A DNA stretch of 7,140 bases, taken from NCBI GenBank assembly GCA_017995695.1, contig JAGOIJ010000085.1, positions 1 to 7,140 on the forward strand, given 5' to 3'. The DNA is from Candidatus Omnitrophota bacterium (GTDB lineage: Bacteria > Omnitrophota > Gorgyraeia > Gygaellales > Profunditerraquicolaceae). Below are positions 1 to 6,457 of this stretch, piece after piece. The position numbers were made by a program, and so were the translations under genes. The first letter of the stretch is position 1; every line of letters starts with the position of its first letter. The notes below the pieces were generated by a model, which saw only the letters and a program-made list of their open reading frames with translations, was not told the DNA's origin and ran no database searches.

Positions 1-844
1 TTAACAAGCTTTTAAACTCAAGCTGTTTAAATAAACGAAACAACTTGCGCTCATCGGGTTTGTTGCGCTTAACTTTTTCTAAACTGAAATCGACATCTAC
101 CGCGCTATCGAGCGCAGCCAATTCTTTGTTTAATATAATCCGATCTTTATGCGCAATAATTGCCGCGCGTAGCTTCTCTTTTGCAATCTTCTCGGGTTCT
201 GCCAACAACGCCTCAAGAGTCTGAAACTTTTTCAAAAGATCGATTGCGGTTTTCTCCCCTACCCCGGGCACGCCCGGAATATTATCAACGTCATCACCTG
301 CCAATGCCAGGATGTCGCAGATGCGTTCAGGGCCGACGCCGAAACGTTGTTTCACCGCCTCAACATCATACAGCACATCATTTTCTTTAGCCGGACTCAA
401 TACCCTCGTGCGCTCATCCACAAGCTGCAGCATATCCTTATCAGCGCTGACAATCGTAATCGCCACATCCATTGCCTTTGCCTTCTTGACAATCGTTGCG
501 ATGATATCGTCAGCCTCAAAACCCTCTTTTTCAAACAGCGTAATCTGATATGCCTCAACCAACTCTTTGATATACGGCATCTGGCTCGTCAGCCCGTCTG
601 GCATGGGCGGACGCTGCACTTTATATTCAGCGAATTTCTTCTGCCGGAATGTATCTCTTGAGACATCAAAACAGACCGCAAGATATGCCGGGTCATACTC
701 CTTAATCATTTTCTGCAGTATATTAAGGAACCCGAAGATCGCATTCGTCGGCTGCCCATACGATGTTGCCAGCCCCCGCACAGCATAAAATGCGCGATAG
801 CAAAACGCCGTCGCATCAATAAGAAAAAAATCTAAAGAATTCAT
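1..844 (-). CDS. polA: DNA polymerase I, N-terminal 5'-3' exonuclease domain (partial, 3' end beyond window)
   Basis: The gene begins with ATG at 844 and stays open for 281 codons to the left edge without a stop. The translation is a 5'-3' (flap) exonuclease domain of the Pol I type, which removes RNA primers and damaged strands during replication and repair. The metal-binding acidic residues of the family are visible: D10 in LIDATAF, D60 in CFD, E110/D112/D113 in EADD, D135/D137 in SADKD, and D184/D187 in GDDVDNIPGVPG. The last motif is the helix-three-turn-helix DNA-binding segment, followed by GEKTA. YRAFYA (16-21) and YKVQRPPMPD are also family hallmarks. The segment LFKQLEFKSLL at the edge matches the end of the exonuclease domain in full-length PolA, so a polymerase domain probably follows outside. 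A stand-alone exonuclease of about 290 residues cannot be excluded. No Shine-Dalgarno sequence is visible before the ATG. The 51-base gap after the TPR gene suggests cotranscription. Confidence 0.93.
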   Translation of the reverse strand, partial: MNSLDFFLIDATAFCYRAFYAVRGLATSYGQPTNAIFGFLNILQKMIKEYDPAYLAVCFDVSRDTFRQKKFAEYKVQRPPMPDGLTSQMPYIKELVEAYQITLFEKEGFEADDIIATIVKKAKAMDVAITIVSADKDMLQLVDERTRVLSPAKENDVLYDVEAVKQRFGVGPERICDILALAGDDVDNIPGVPGVGEKTAIDLLKKFQTLEALLAEPEKIAKEKLRAAIIAHKDRIILNKELAALDSAVDVDFSLEKVKRNKPDERKLFRLFKQLEFKSLL

Positions 845-895
845 GAAATATGCATGGAAAAATAAGTTCTGGCAGGAGCTAAACTGGTGGAACGG

Positions 896-1768
896 TTATT
901 TCGATAACAGACGAATCTGAACCTTATCGACAAATTCCTGAATCTCTTTATTCGTAGGATCTAACTGCTTGGCATCAAGTGACTGCTTAAGCGCAGTTAC
1001 CTCGTCTCCTTTTTTATAATTAGCTTGCGCTTTCTGGAAATAGCTTTTGGCAAGTTCTTTATTATCGGTCTGTTGCAAGTTTTTCTGATTGGCAACATCT
1101 TTTAAAAGATCAACAACCGCCTGCTCTTTGAGCTCTTCGCTCAAGGGCCGTCCGGCAACAACCACGCGGATATCTTCATACCGCCGCGCCGCTTTTTCGG
1201 TCCAGGGATCTTCAGGAGAACCAAGTTGAGCGCGCTTCTTCCAATACTCGGCTGCCTTGGTTAGATCACGCTGGTTTTCATAGAATAATGCTAGATTTGA
1301 ATATCCGCTTAGATACTGCGGATCAATCTCAATCGATTTACGATACGCCTGCTCTGCCTCAACAAGGCGCCCCTGCGCCTCAAGAATCACCCCTAGATCA
1401 TTAAACACAACGCCGTAAGAAGGATCGAGGTGCGCGGCTTTTTGATAAAAGACCAGCGCTTCATTAATATTGCCCATTTCCTGCGCTTTAAGCCCTTGAG
1501 ACCGATAGAGACGCGCAGTCCGCTGCAGCTCGCTTAGATTTTTTTCTTGATCTTGCGCAGGCGCTACGCCTTTCTTTACCGCGCCTTGGGGGTTATTGCC
1601 AAAGATCACTGTCCCCTTTTTATATTCAGGAATATTTTTTGCCGAGATCGCACCCTGATTGCACGCTGGGCCTTCAGCTGCATAAGCAGAAACTAAAGAA
1701 GCCAAACCTAACACGAGTATTGATACTGCGATACGGATTATTTGATAGGGGTAGGTAAGGAATCGCAT
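896..1768 (-). CDS. Secreted tetratricopeptide-repeat (TPR) protein
   Basis: This is an exported protein of about 290 residues with TPR repeats, which normally act as protein-protein docking scaffolds. Its specific partner is unknown. Numbered from the longest possible start (ATG at 1789), residues 8-37 form a signal peptide: basic n-region, hydrophobic core IAVSILVLGLASLVS, and a likely signal peptidase I site after AYA. TPR units lie near 93-126 (GNINEALVFYQKAAHLDPS), 127-160 (GRLVEAEQAYRKSIEIDPQ) and 161-194. A fourth, isolated unit lies near 246-280 (KGDEVTALKQSLDAKQLDPT). A lysine/glutamate-rich helical linker separates the third and fourth units. I chose the ATG at 1768 because a near-consensus promoter has its -10 box directly before 1768 and overlapping the 1789 ATG, so 1789 would lie upstream of the transcript. 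Neither start has a Shine-Dalgarno sequence. The product is probably periplasmic or envelope-associated. Confidence 0.85.
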   Translation of the reverse strand: MRFLTYPYQIIRIAVSILVLGLASLVSAYAAEGPACNQGAISAKNIPEYKKGTVIFGNNPQGAVKKGVAPAQDQEKNLSELQRTARLYRSQGLKAQEMGNINEALVFYQKAAHLDPSYGVVFNDLGVILEAQGRLVEAEQAYRKSIEIDPQYLSGYSNLALFYENQRDLTKAAEYWKKRAQLGSPEDPWTEKAARRYEDIRVVVAGRPLSEELKEQAVVDLLKDVANQKNLQQTDNKELAKSYFQKAQANYKKGDEVTALKQSLDAKQLDPTNKEIQEFVDKVQIRLLSK

Positions 1769-1780
1769 ATGATGTAACGT

Positions 1781-1808
1781 ATTATACATTATAATTTTAC
1801 AACGTCAA
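1781..1808 (-). promoter_or_regulatory. Sigma-70-type promoter for the TPR gene (and probably polA)
   Basis: On the minus strand a TTGACG -35 box (1803-1808) is separated by 16 bases from a perfect TATAAT -10 box (1781-1786). The expected transcription start is near 1774, about 6 bases before the ATG at 1768. This would give a very short or effectively leaderless mRNA. The position fits a new transcription unit starting after acsB. The prediction comes from sequence match alone. Confidence 0.6.
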
Positions 1809-2015
1809 GAGAATTCTTTAAATGAGTGGACAGCTTACGGACCGTACTTTACTTTTAATGACGTAAGCTGTAGTCCGACACTGTTCTATTGGCGGACGTC
1901 CACGAATTTACTCCGAAGCGTGCGACGTATCTTTTCGAAGAAAAGTACGAGCGCTTACGCGAGGAGTTGCCCGTCATATCAATTGCGGCAAGAAATGTTA
2001 CCCAATACTTAAACG
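1809..2015. other. Intergenic gap with inverted repeats and short open frames, function unknown
   Basis: This gap separates acsB from the TPR promoter. It holds a perfect 10-base inverted repeat, ACAGCTTACG (1830-1839) and CGTAAGCTGT (1862-1871), around a 22-base loop. A possible outer pair is GTGGAC (1826-1831) with GTCCAC (1898-1903); the first arm shares two bases with the inner repeat. A second small hairpin is CTTTTC-GAA-GAAAAG (1931-1945). Neither hairpin is followed by a clear U-tract in the direction of acsB transcription, so they are not convincing intrinsic terminators. Two short open frames overlap on opposite strands. One is a TTG-started plus-strand frame of 49 codons (1889-2038, running into the acsB end). 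The other is an ATG-started minus-strand frame of 40 codons (1855-1977). Neither has a Shine-Dalgarno sequence or a recognisable family. The region could be an element remnant, a 3' UTR structure or a small RNA. Confidence 0.35.
1830..1871. repeat. 10-base perfect inverted repeat (stem-loop) downstream of acsB
   Basis: The arms ACAGCTTACG and CGTAAGCTGT are exact reverse complements separated by 22 bases. The stem lies about 145 bases beyond the acsB stop codon, in the gap before the TPR promoter. It may stabilise or end the acsB transcript, or it may bind a protein. No poly-U follows it on the minus strand. Confidence 0.5.
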
Positions 2016-4199
2016 CTATATCATCGGCTCCATGGTAAGAACCGGATGCTTAACCTTCTCTAAGAAAAGCATTAACTCTTCGCAAGTCGTTGCCGTAGTT
2101 TCATCTGCGATCTTGTCGACAAGATCAGGAACACCGATTTCTTGAGCGCGCTTAACAAGCTTATCGCCTAATATTTCTTTAAGCTCTTTGGGCATCCACA
2201 CTAAACGCTTAAGGCCTCCTTCGGCCGCAATAAATTTCTTACTAGTGACATAGAGTTTGCCTACGCCTAAAAATCCTGGCGTCTGCACTCCTCCGCCGAC
2301 TGAACCTGCCAACGTAGTAAAATTCATGCCGCACGGAGTCATGCCGGAGAAATCACGATGCACCACCATCACCCCATTTGCCTCGGGGATAATCGCGACA
2401 ATGCATTCAAAACAGCCGCACGACGATTGTGGGGCATCCATTAACGAATACATGCTCACCTTATCAATGGTCTTGTTGGATTTTTGCACCAGAAACTCAT
2501 TCACCTTTGCCCACTGCCCAAGACGCGCATCAAGAGTTGCGCCCTTGACAATCGGCTGATTCGGCCCTGTTGGGGTAATCTCAAATGAGGCCTTTGCATC
2601 CAGCCAAGAATACGCGCCGCACAAACCCAGGCGCTCCGGCGTCACGATACACACATGATTCGGGGCAAACGACTGGCACAAAAGACAGGAATAAAAAGTA
2701 TCAACGCTTTCATCCGTCATTCCGCTTAAGCGCTCATCCCGCTCGTCAAATACCTTCTTGGCGGCAGGAAGCAATTTGTTGACATCGCTCAGGTTAGTAT
2801 ACAACTTAATCTGAACTTTATCGACGATTGCGCTATATTCCTGATGAAACATCGCATGCAAAACAATGCCGAAATGCTTGAGGCGGAATCCTTTTGCGAA
2901 AGCATCTTTGTTAATGCGAATCCAGATCATCTCTCGCTGCCCGATATGCATAACGCCCATCGCGTAATTTATAAAACGATGGATTTGCCGCTCAAGGATC
3001 GGCTCAAAATCTTTCTGCATCTTACGGCCATACACCTCAACGACAATTGCTAACGGCAACGATTTGCTGCCGGCAGGCAGCTGATCGATATCCGGGCCGA
3101 TGACCTCGACGTGCCCATCTTCGATTTGATCTGCGCTGGCTGTGGAACTTAAAAATTCAAAAGCTACGCTTGCTTTGCTTCCGAATTCAACATGTAGCTG
3201 CTCTTTACGCACGCGCTCGCCCTCAAAGGCAGCGGCATACGGCACAGGAACATTAACTTCAGCCATCTTTACCTTAATACCGCGGGTCAAGATACATTGC
3301 GATGCAATCTTCTTATAATCTTTCTGTGTTACCAACGCTTCAAAAAGCGTTGTCTCTATCTTGCCCAGCTGAGGGACCTCAAGATCCGTAATAATCGGTA
3401 AACCGAAAGCCAAGACACCCAAGCCGGTAGCAACAATTACTTCATCAACATGTCCTAACAAAAGCACGAAGGCGGGAACCCGGTTACGGATATAATCAGC
3501 AACCCCCTGCCATTGCCCCGGTTTAAAGCCCCCGTAGATCAGAGGCGCGCGCACCGCAAAATTAACTGCGTAGATCGCCGACACATAATCGTCGCCCAGG
3601 GGCACGATATAATTCTCTAACCCCAGTTCAACTCCCTGTGCTTCAAGCTGCGAGGCAAACGTCTTGCCGTTGATATTGCCAACCAATAGACTTACAATGC
3701 TCCTTGATTGAAAATTTCTAATCAAATCAACTGCCGCGGCATCGTCTTTTGCCGGCCCCAAGATAACAGCTATGCCTGCGATTCTGCCATCAACTAACTG
3801 CAGGCCCAGTGAACGCAATATTTTATCAGGGATAAACCCTAAGCCTTGATTTGGATGCGCGCCACTTTGCGTAAAAAGCGCAGCTATCACTTCCTCGCTC
3901 AAAAGCGTCGCCACTCCCTTGTTTAAAACTCCTCCCAGATACGGAATCGCCAACCCGCTCTTGGTCGTCTGGCCTTTGTTTAATTTTTCGGCCTCTGTAA
4001 GCACCGCGAGGCAATCGCCTAACGTCTTAACCTCGATATTTAACAAAGCGTGCGCAAGAGGAAAAAAGTAGTTTGTTTCGGGAAATTCTATTTTTGCTTC
4101 CTTGCCTTTTGCCAATACAGCCTTTTCTAAATGCTGCCGCGCTAACCCCAATACCGCATCAGCACCTTTGGTGCCTAGTTGCACTAAGACGTCGGACAT
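2016..4199 (-). CDS. acsB: Acetyl-CoA synthase, catalytic beta subunit of the CODH/ACS complex
   Basis: This cytoplasmic enzyme condenses CO (from CO dehydrogenase), a methyl group (from the corrinoid iron-sulfur protein) and CoA into acetyl-CoA, the last step of the Wood-Ljungdahl pathway. The product has 727 residues, close to the usual bacterial length of about 730. It includes the N-terminal CODH-interacting domain (about 1-310) that short archaeal CdhC-type subunits lack. The A-cluster ligands are all present: C505, C508, C517 and C527 (YSCLLCQSF, NHVCIV, GLCGAY) for the [4Fe-4S] cubane, and the C594-G595-C596 motif (SSCGCFECI) for the Ni-Ni site. These are offset by one residue from the Moorella thermoacetica numbering. 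A strong Shine-Dalgarno sequence precedes the ATG inside the end of the upstream gene, which overlaps by 16 bases, implying translational coupling. No acsA, acsC or acsD lies in the window. Identification is very secure. Confidence 0.98.
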   Translation of the reverse strand: MSDVLVQLGTKGADAVLGLARQHLEKAVLAKGKEAKIEFPETNYFFPLAHALLNIEVKTLGDCLAVLTEAEKLNKGQTTKSGLAIPYLGGVLNKGVATLLSEEVIAALFTQSGAHPNQGLGFIPDKILRSLGLQLVDGRIAGIAVILGPAKDDAAAVDLIRNFQSRSIVSLLVGNINGKTFASQLEAQGVELGLENYIVPLGDDYVSAIYAVNFAVRAPLIYGGFKPGQWQGVADYIRNRVPAFVLLLGHVDEVIVATGLGVLAFGLPIITDLEVPQLGKIETTLFEALVTQKDYKKIASQCILTRGIKVKMAEVNVPVPYAAAFEGERVRKEQLHVEFGSKASVAFEFLSSTASADQIEDGHVEVIGPDIDQLPAGSKSLPLAIVVEVYGRKMQKDFEPILERQIHRFINYAMGVMHIGQREMIWIRINKDAFAKGFRLKHFGIVLHAMFHQEYSAIVDKVQIKLYTNLSDVNKLLPAAKKVFDERDERLSGMTDESVDTFYSCLLCQSFAPNHVCIVTPERLGLCGAYSWLDAKASFEITPTGPNQPIVKGATLDARLGQWAKVNEFLVQKSNKTIDKVSMYSLMDAPQSSCGCFECIVAIIPEANGVMVVHRDFSGMTPCGMNFTTLAGSVGGGVQTPGFLGVGKLYVTSKKFIAAEGGLKRLVWMPKELKEILGDKLVKRAQEIGVPDLVDKIADETTATTCEELMLFLEKVKHPVLTMEPMI

Positions 4200-5083
4200 G
4201 TCTCCCCCTTCAATAAGCTGCTAAGGTGATCGGCTAACAAAGCCGCCTCCTGATAAACTTCATTGCTTGTTTTAGTGGTCGCGCCTGCTCCCTGACGTTG
4301 GGTAACCGAGCCAACGGCGAACACCCGCTCATCGCTGGTGCGACCGACAGCGTCGCTGACAATAAAATCATCTTGCACGACAACAGAGGTATTCTTCAAA
4401 AACTCGAGGTTACTTTTTACCTGCTTGAGGAATACCACCGCAGCGAGCCCAATCACCTTACCCTCTTTCAATTTTACTGCCTGGGCTTCTCCTTCTCCGA
4501 TAATCTCCTCGATAGAACTGTTGATCACCTCTATGCCTTCAACGAGCGCAGATGAATCAACGTTTGCATCGCTCATTAATTTAACCTCAACACTATATTT
4601 CTTAATAATCGCCCGGGCGATTGCTAGCGCAAATTCGCTTGATCCAATTACGCCCACAGGGTGTATCACGACGCGCTTTAAAAAATCTTTACAGTCACCA
4701 AGCGCATTAAAAACAAAAACACCTTCTTTCTTCGCCCCTGGTATCTCAGGGACCACATAGCGACGGCCGGATGCGACGACTAAATAATCAAACTCAATCT
4801 TTTCTTTTTCTTTACACGTGATAACGCGTTTTTCGCAATTCAGGGAAACAACTTTTCGTTCCTTTAAGAGCGTTACGGAGTGGGCGCGATACCATTCATC
4901 ACCGGCGAGAAAAAGCTCTTTTTCTTTTATCGCGCCGGAAAGAAATTCAGGAAGACGATTGCGGTCGTAATAGGAAAAAGGCTCTTCGGTAAGAAGGATG
5001 ATTTCGGCCTGCGGATCTTTCTCGCGCAGTTTTTCGGCCACCGTATGCCCGGCGGTTGAAGCGCCAATAATAACAATTTTCAT
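4184..5083 (-). CDS. Short FAD-dependent pyridine-nucleotide-disulfide-type oxidoreductase
   Basis: The 299-residue product has the FAD-binding fold of the rubredoxin reductase / nitrite reductase-like flavoprotein family. An N-terminal beta-alpha-beta dinucleotide motif is seen (IIGASTAG, 5-12), then YYDRNRLPEFLSG (38-50) and LVVASGR (101-107), the usual second FAD contact. The second Rossmann motif, expected to bind NAD(P)H, is degenerate: IGSSEFA (146-152) replaces the usual GxGxxG. The C-terminal VFAVGSV (254-260) has Ser where the family has the FAD-binding Asp of the G-D motif. The usual C-terminal dimerisation domain is absent; family members with it run to about 380-450 residues. The gene starts 14 bases after metF and overlaps acsB by 16 bases, so it belongs to the same operon. 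I infer a redox or electron-transfer role beside MetF or CODH/ACS. Its true donor and acceptor are unknown, and it may be partly degenerate. Confidence 0.82.
   Translation of the reverse strand: MKIVIIGASTAGHTVAEKLREKDPQAEIILLTEEPFSYYDRNRLPEFLSGAIKEKELFLAGDEWYRAHSVTLLKERKVVSLNCEKRVITCKEKEKIEFDYLVVASGRRYVVPEIPGAKKEGVFVFNALGDCKDFLKRVVIHPVGVIGSSEFALAIARAIIKKYSVEVKLMSDANVDSSALVEGIEVINSSIEEIIGEGEAQAVKLKEGKVIGLAAVVFLKQVKSNLEFLKNTSVVVQDDFIVSDAVGRTSDERVFAVGSVTQRQGAGATTKTSNEVYQEAALLADHLSSLLKGETCPTS
4202..4210 (-). promoter_or_regulatory. Strong Shine-Dalgarno sequence of acsB
   Basis: The minus strand reads AAGGGGGAG just before the acsB ATG. It is embedded in the last codons of the upstream oxidoreductase gene (KGE...). 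It is the clearest ribosome binding site in the window and supports the ATG at 4199. Its position inside the preceding gene suggests that acsB is translated both by coupling and by strong independent initiation, in line with a need for abundant AcsB. Confidence 0.75.
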
Positions 5084-5097
5084 AGGGTAAACAACCT

Positions 5098-5967
5098 TTA
5101 CAGCCCAGAAGCGTCAAGTACCCGCGGCACGACCTTATCCCAGCCAATCGGCATAAGATGGATGCCCTGGCACATTGGCTTAAGCGCCTGGATCAGCCGC
5201 GCAGAGATTGCAATTGAGGTCGCCTGCTTATCAGTCGTTGTTTCCATTTCCTTGATTAAGCCTTCGGGCACATTGACTCCGGCGACATTCTTATTCATAT
5301 AGCGCGCCATGCCTGCCGACTTGAGGAACACAATGCCCGCCATGATAGGAACCTTCAGATGCTTAGTTTTATTGAGAAACTGCTCGAACAATTTAACGTC
5401 ATAGACGGCCTGCGTTTGAAAGAATTCAGCGCCCGCCTCAATCTTTTTTTCCATCTTGGCGATCTGTGGCTCAAGAGGATCAGCGCCAGGATTAACCACT
5501 GCCCCGAGGCAAAACTTGGGAAATGCTCCATCAAGTTTATTGCCTTTCATATCAACGCCGGATTCAAGCTTGCGCGCGACCGTTAACAATTGCACTGAAT
5601 CTAAATCAAACACCGGCTTTGCTTCAGGATGATCGCCAAGCGCAGGATGATCTCCGGTAAGCACGAGCACATTTTCAATACCTAACGCAGCCGCAGAAAG
5701 CAAATCCGATTGCAAAGCAAGGCGATTGCGGTCACGGCAGGTAAGCTGGAAGATCGGCTCAAAACCTTTTTGTTTCAGCAAACTGCACACCACAAGCGAG
5801 CCTAACCGCATAACCGAACTCTGTAGATCAGTTACGTTAATGCCATCGACACGCCCGCGGATAAGTTCAGCATCCTCAAGGATACGCTTAGTTTCAATAC
5901 CTTTCGGCGGCCCAACTTCCGAGGTTACCAGAAACTGCCCAGCTTGTATCTTCTCTTTAAAAGTCAT
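5098..5967 (-). CDS. metF: 5,10-methylenetetrahydrofolate reductase
   Basis: MetF is an FAD-containing TIM-barrel enzyme that reduces methylene-THF to methyl-THF. That supplies the methyl branch of the Wood-Ljungdahl pathway and methionine synthesis. With the start at 5967 it has 289 residues, typical of the family, and begins MTFKEKIQAGQFLVTSEVGP. The catalytic Glu is in TSEVGPPKG, and the LTGDHP and FFQTQAVYD motifs are present. The frame remains open to an earlier ATG at 5997, but that ATG lies inside a palindromic repeat and adds ten residues (MTQNSDLTIS) with no counterpart that I recognise in the family, so I prefer 5967. Neither start has a clear Shine-Dalgarno sequence. No metV follows, although it accompanies metF in many acetogens. 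An FAD oxidoreductase gene follows 14 bases downstream, suggesting a different electron supply or a stand-alone NAD(P)H-dependent enzyme. Confidence 0.96.
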   Translation of the reverse strand: MTFKEKIQAGQFLVTSEVGPPKGIETKRILEDAELIRGRVDGINVTDLQSSVMRLGSLVVCSLLKQKGFEPIFQLTCRDRNRLALQSDLLSAAALGIENVLVLTGDHPALGDHPEAKPVFDLDSVQLLTVARKLESGVDMKGNKLDGAFPKFCLGAVVNPGADPLEPQIAKMEKKIEAGAEFFQTQAVYDVKLFEQFLNKTKHLKVPIMAGIVFLKSAGMARYMNKNVAGVNVPEGLIKEMETTTDKQATSIAISARLIQALKPMCQGIHLMPIGWDKVVPRVLDASGL

Positions 5968-5990
5968 CGATATTGTAAGGTCACTATTTT

Positions 5991-6081
5991 GTGTCATTGC
6001 GAGGAGTGAAGCTACTACGCGTCGCCATGACGAAGCAATCTATTTAGATTGCTTCGCCCCTGCTGGGGCTCGCAATGACAC
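5991..6081. repeat. REP/MITE-like palindromic repeat between the DUF486 gene and metF
   Basis: This 91-base element is bounded by perfect 13-base inverted ends, GTGTCATTGCGAG (5991-6003) and CTCGCAATGACAC (6069-6081). Inside is a near-perfect hairpin at 6031-6056 (arms CGAAGCAATCT and AGATTGCTTCG, loop ATTT) and a smaller one at 6056-6069 (GCCCC-TGCT-GGGGC). The layout TCATTGCGAG...GAAGCAATCT...GCTTCG...CTCGCAATGA matches a dispersed palindromic repeat type that I recall from many bacterial genomes, usually in intergenic DNA. It carries no gene and is probably non-autonomous. It lies between cotranscribed genes, so its folded RNA could affect processing or read-through into metF. Confidence 0.88.
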
Positions 6082-6122
6082 GTTGATAACTTTAGACTTT
6101 ACACATTACACAATTTTTACGA

Positions 6123-6452
6123 CTACCACTTTTTAAATATAACAAAAACCGCAAGAACAATTAAAGAAAAACCTACGAGATAATTCCACTTAAGGCCTTC
6201 TTTAAGATATGCCACCGAGAAAATTGAAAAAACTAATAACGTAATGACTTCTTGAATCGTTTTTAATTGAGCAGCGGAATAATGCGCATGCCCGAGGCGA
6301 TTCGCCGGTACCTGAAAACAATATTCAACAAAAGCAATCAACCAACTGACCCCTATCGCCAGCCATAAAGGCGAATGCTTAAATTTAAGATGCCCATACC
6401 AGGCAAAGGTCATAAATACATTTGAAATAGTCAAAAGAACGATTGTCCGCAT
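6123..6452 (-). CDS. DUF486 / DMT-family small integral membrane protein
   Basis: The 109-residue product is almost entirely hydrophobic and has about four membrane segments, near residues 3-19, 28-46, 66-83 and 90-106. The segment FVEYCFQVPANRLG (41-54), the AQLKTIQEVITL stretch (61-72) and the end YLKEGLKWNYLVGFSLI (82-98) are recognisable hallmarks of the DUF486 family. This family is grouped with the drug/metabolite transporter superfamily and resembles small multidrug-resistance half-transporters in size. No substrate is established. The ATG at 6452 lies 5 bases after the folD stop codon, with a weak AAGG upstream, so the two genes are almost certainly cotranscribed. Its place between two folate one-carbon genes is unexplained. 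It could be a passenger, or could move a metabolite or ion linked to the pathway. Confidence 0.88.
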   Translation of the reverse strand: MRTIVLLTISNVFMTFAWYGHLKFKHSPLWLAIGVSWLIAFVEYCFQVPANRLGHAHYSAAQLKTIQEVITLLVFSIFSVAYLKEGLKWNYLVGFSLIVLAVFVIFKKW

Positions 6453-6457
6453 GCGCC

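Noticed and set aside
160..788. Several plus-strand open frames of 70-105 codons
   Set aside because: They lie opposite the polA exonuclease domain, which has clear catalytic motifs. Their translations look like low-quality shadow sequence rich in Ser, Arg and His.
1830..1871. Intrinsic terminator for acsB
   Set aside because: The stem is real, but the loop is long and no U-rich tract follows on the minus strand, so I list it only as an inverted repeat.
1855..1977. Forty-residue minus-strand peptide gene between acsB and the TPR gene
   Set aside because: There is no Shine-Dalgarno sequence or recognised family, and an overlapping open frame lies on the other strand, so coding cannot be supported.
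2257..3053. Plus-strand open frames opposite acsB
   Set aside because: They are antisense to a fully conserved acsB reading frame and show no domain or ribosome binding site.
4298..4760. Two plus-strand frames of 85 and 140 codons opposite the FAD oxidoreductase
   Set aside because: The minus-strand frame has recognisable FAD motifs and operon spacing, while the plus-strand translations are compositionally odd and overlap one another.
5972..5977. TACAAT as a -10 box for metF
   Set aside because: It lies only four bases before the preferred ATG and has no suitable -35 hexamer about 17 bases upstream.
5991..6081. CRISPR repeat or attachment site
   Set aside because: It is a single palindromic unit without spacers or an adjacent integrase or cas gene. 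Its symmetry fits a REP/MITE-like element.
5726..6136. Plus-strand frame of 136 codons running from opposite metF through the palindromic repeat
   Set aside because: It is antisense to metF, and its C-terminal part is translated repeat sequence (ARSEATTRRHDEA), a common annotation artefact.
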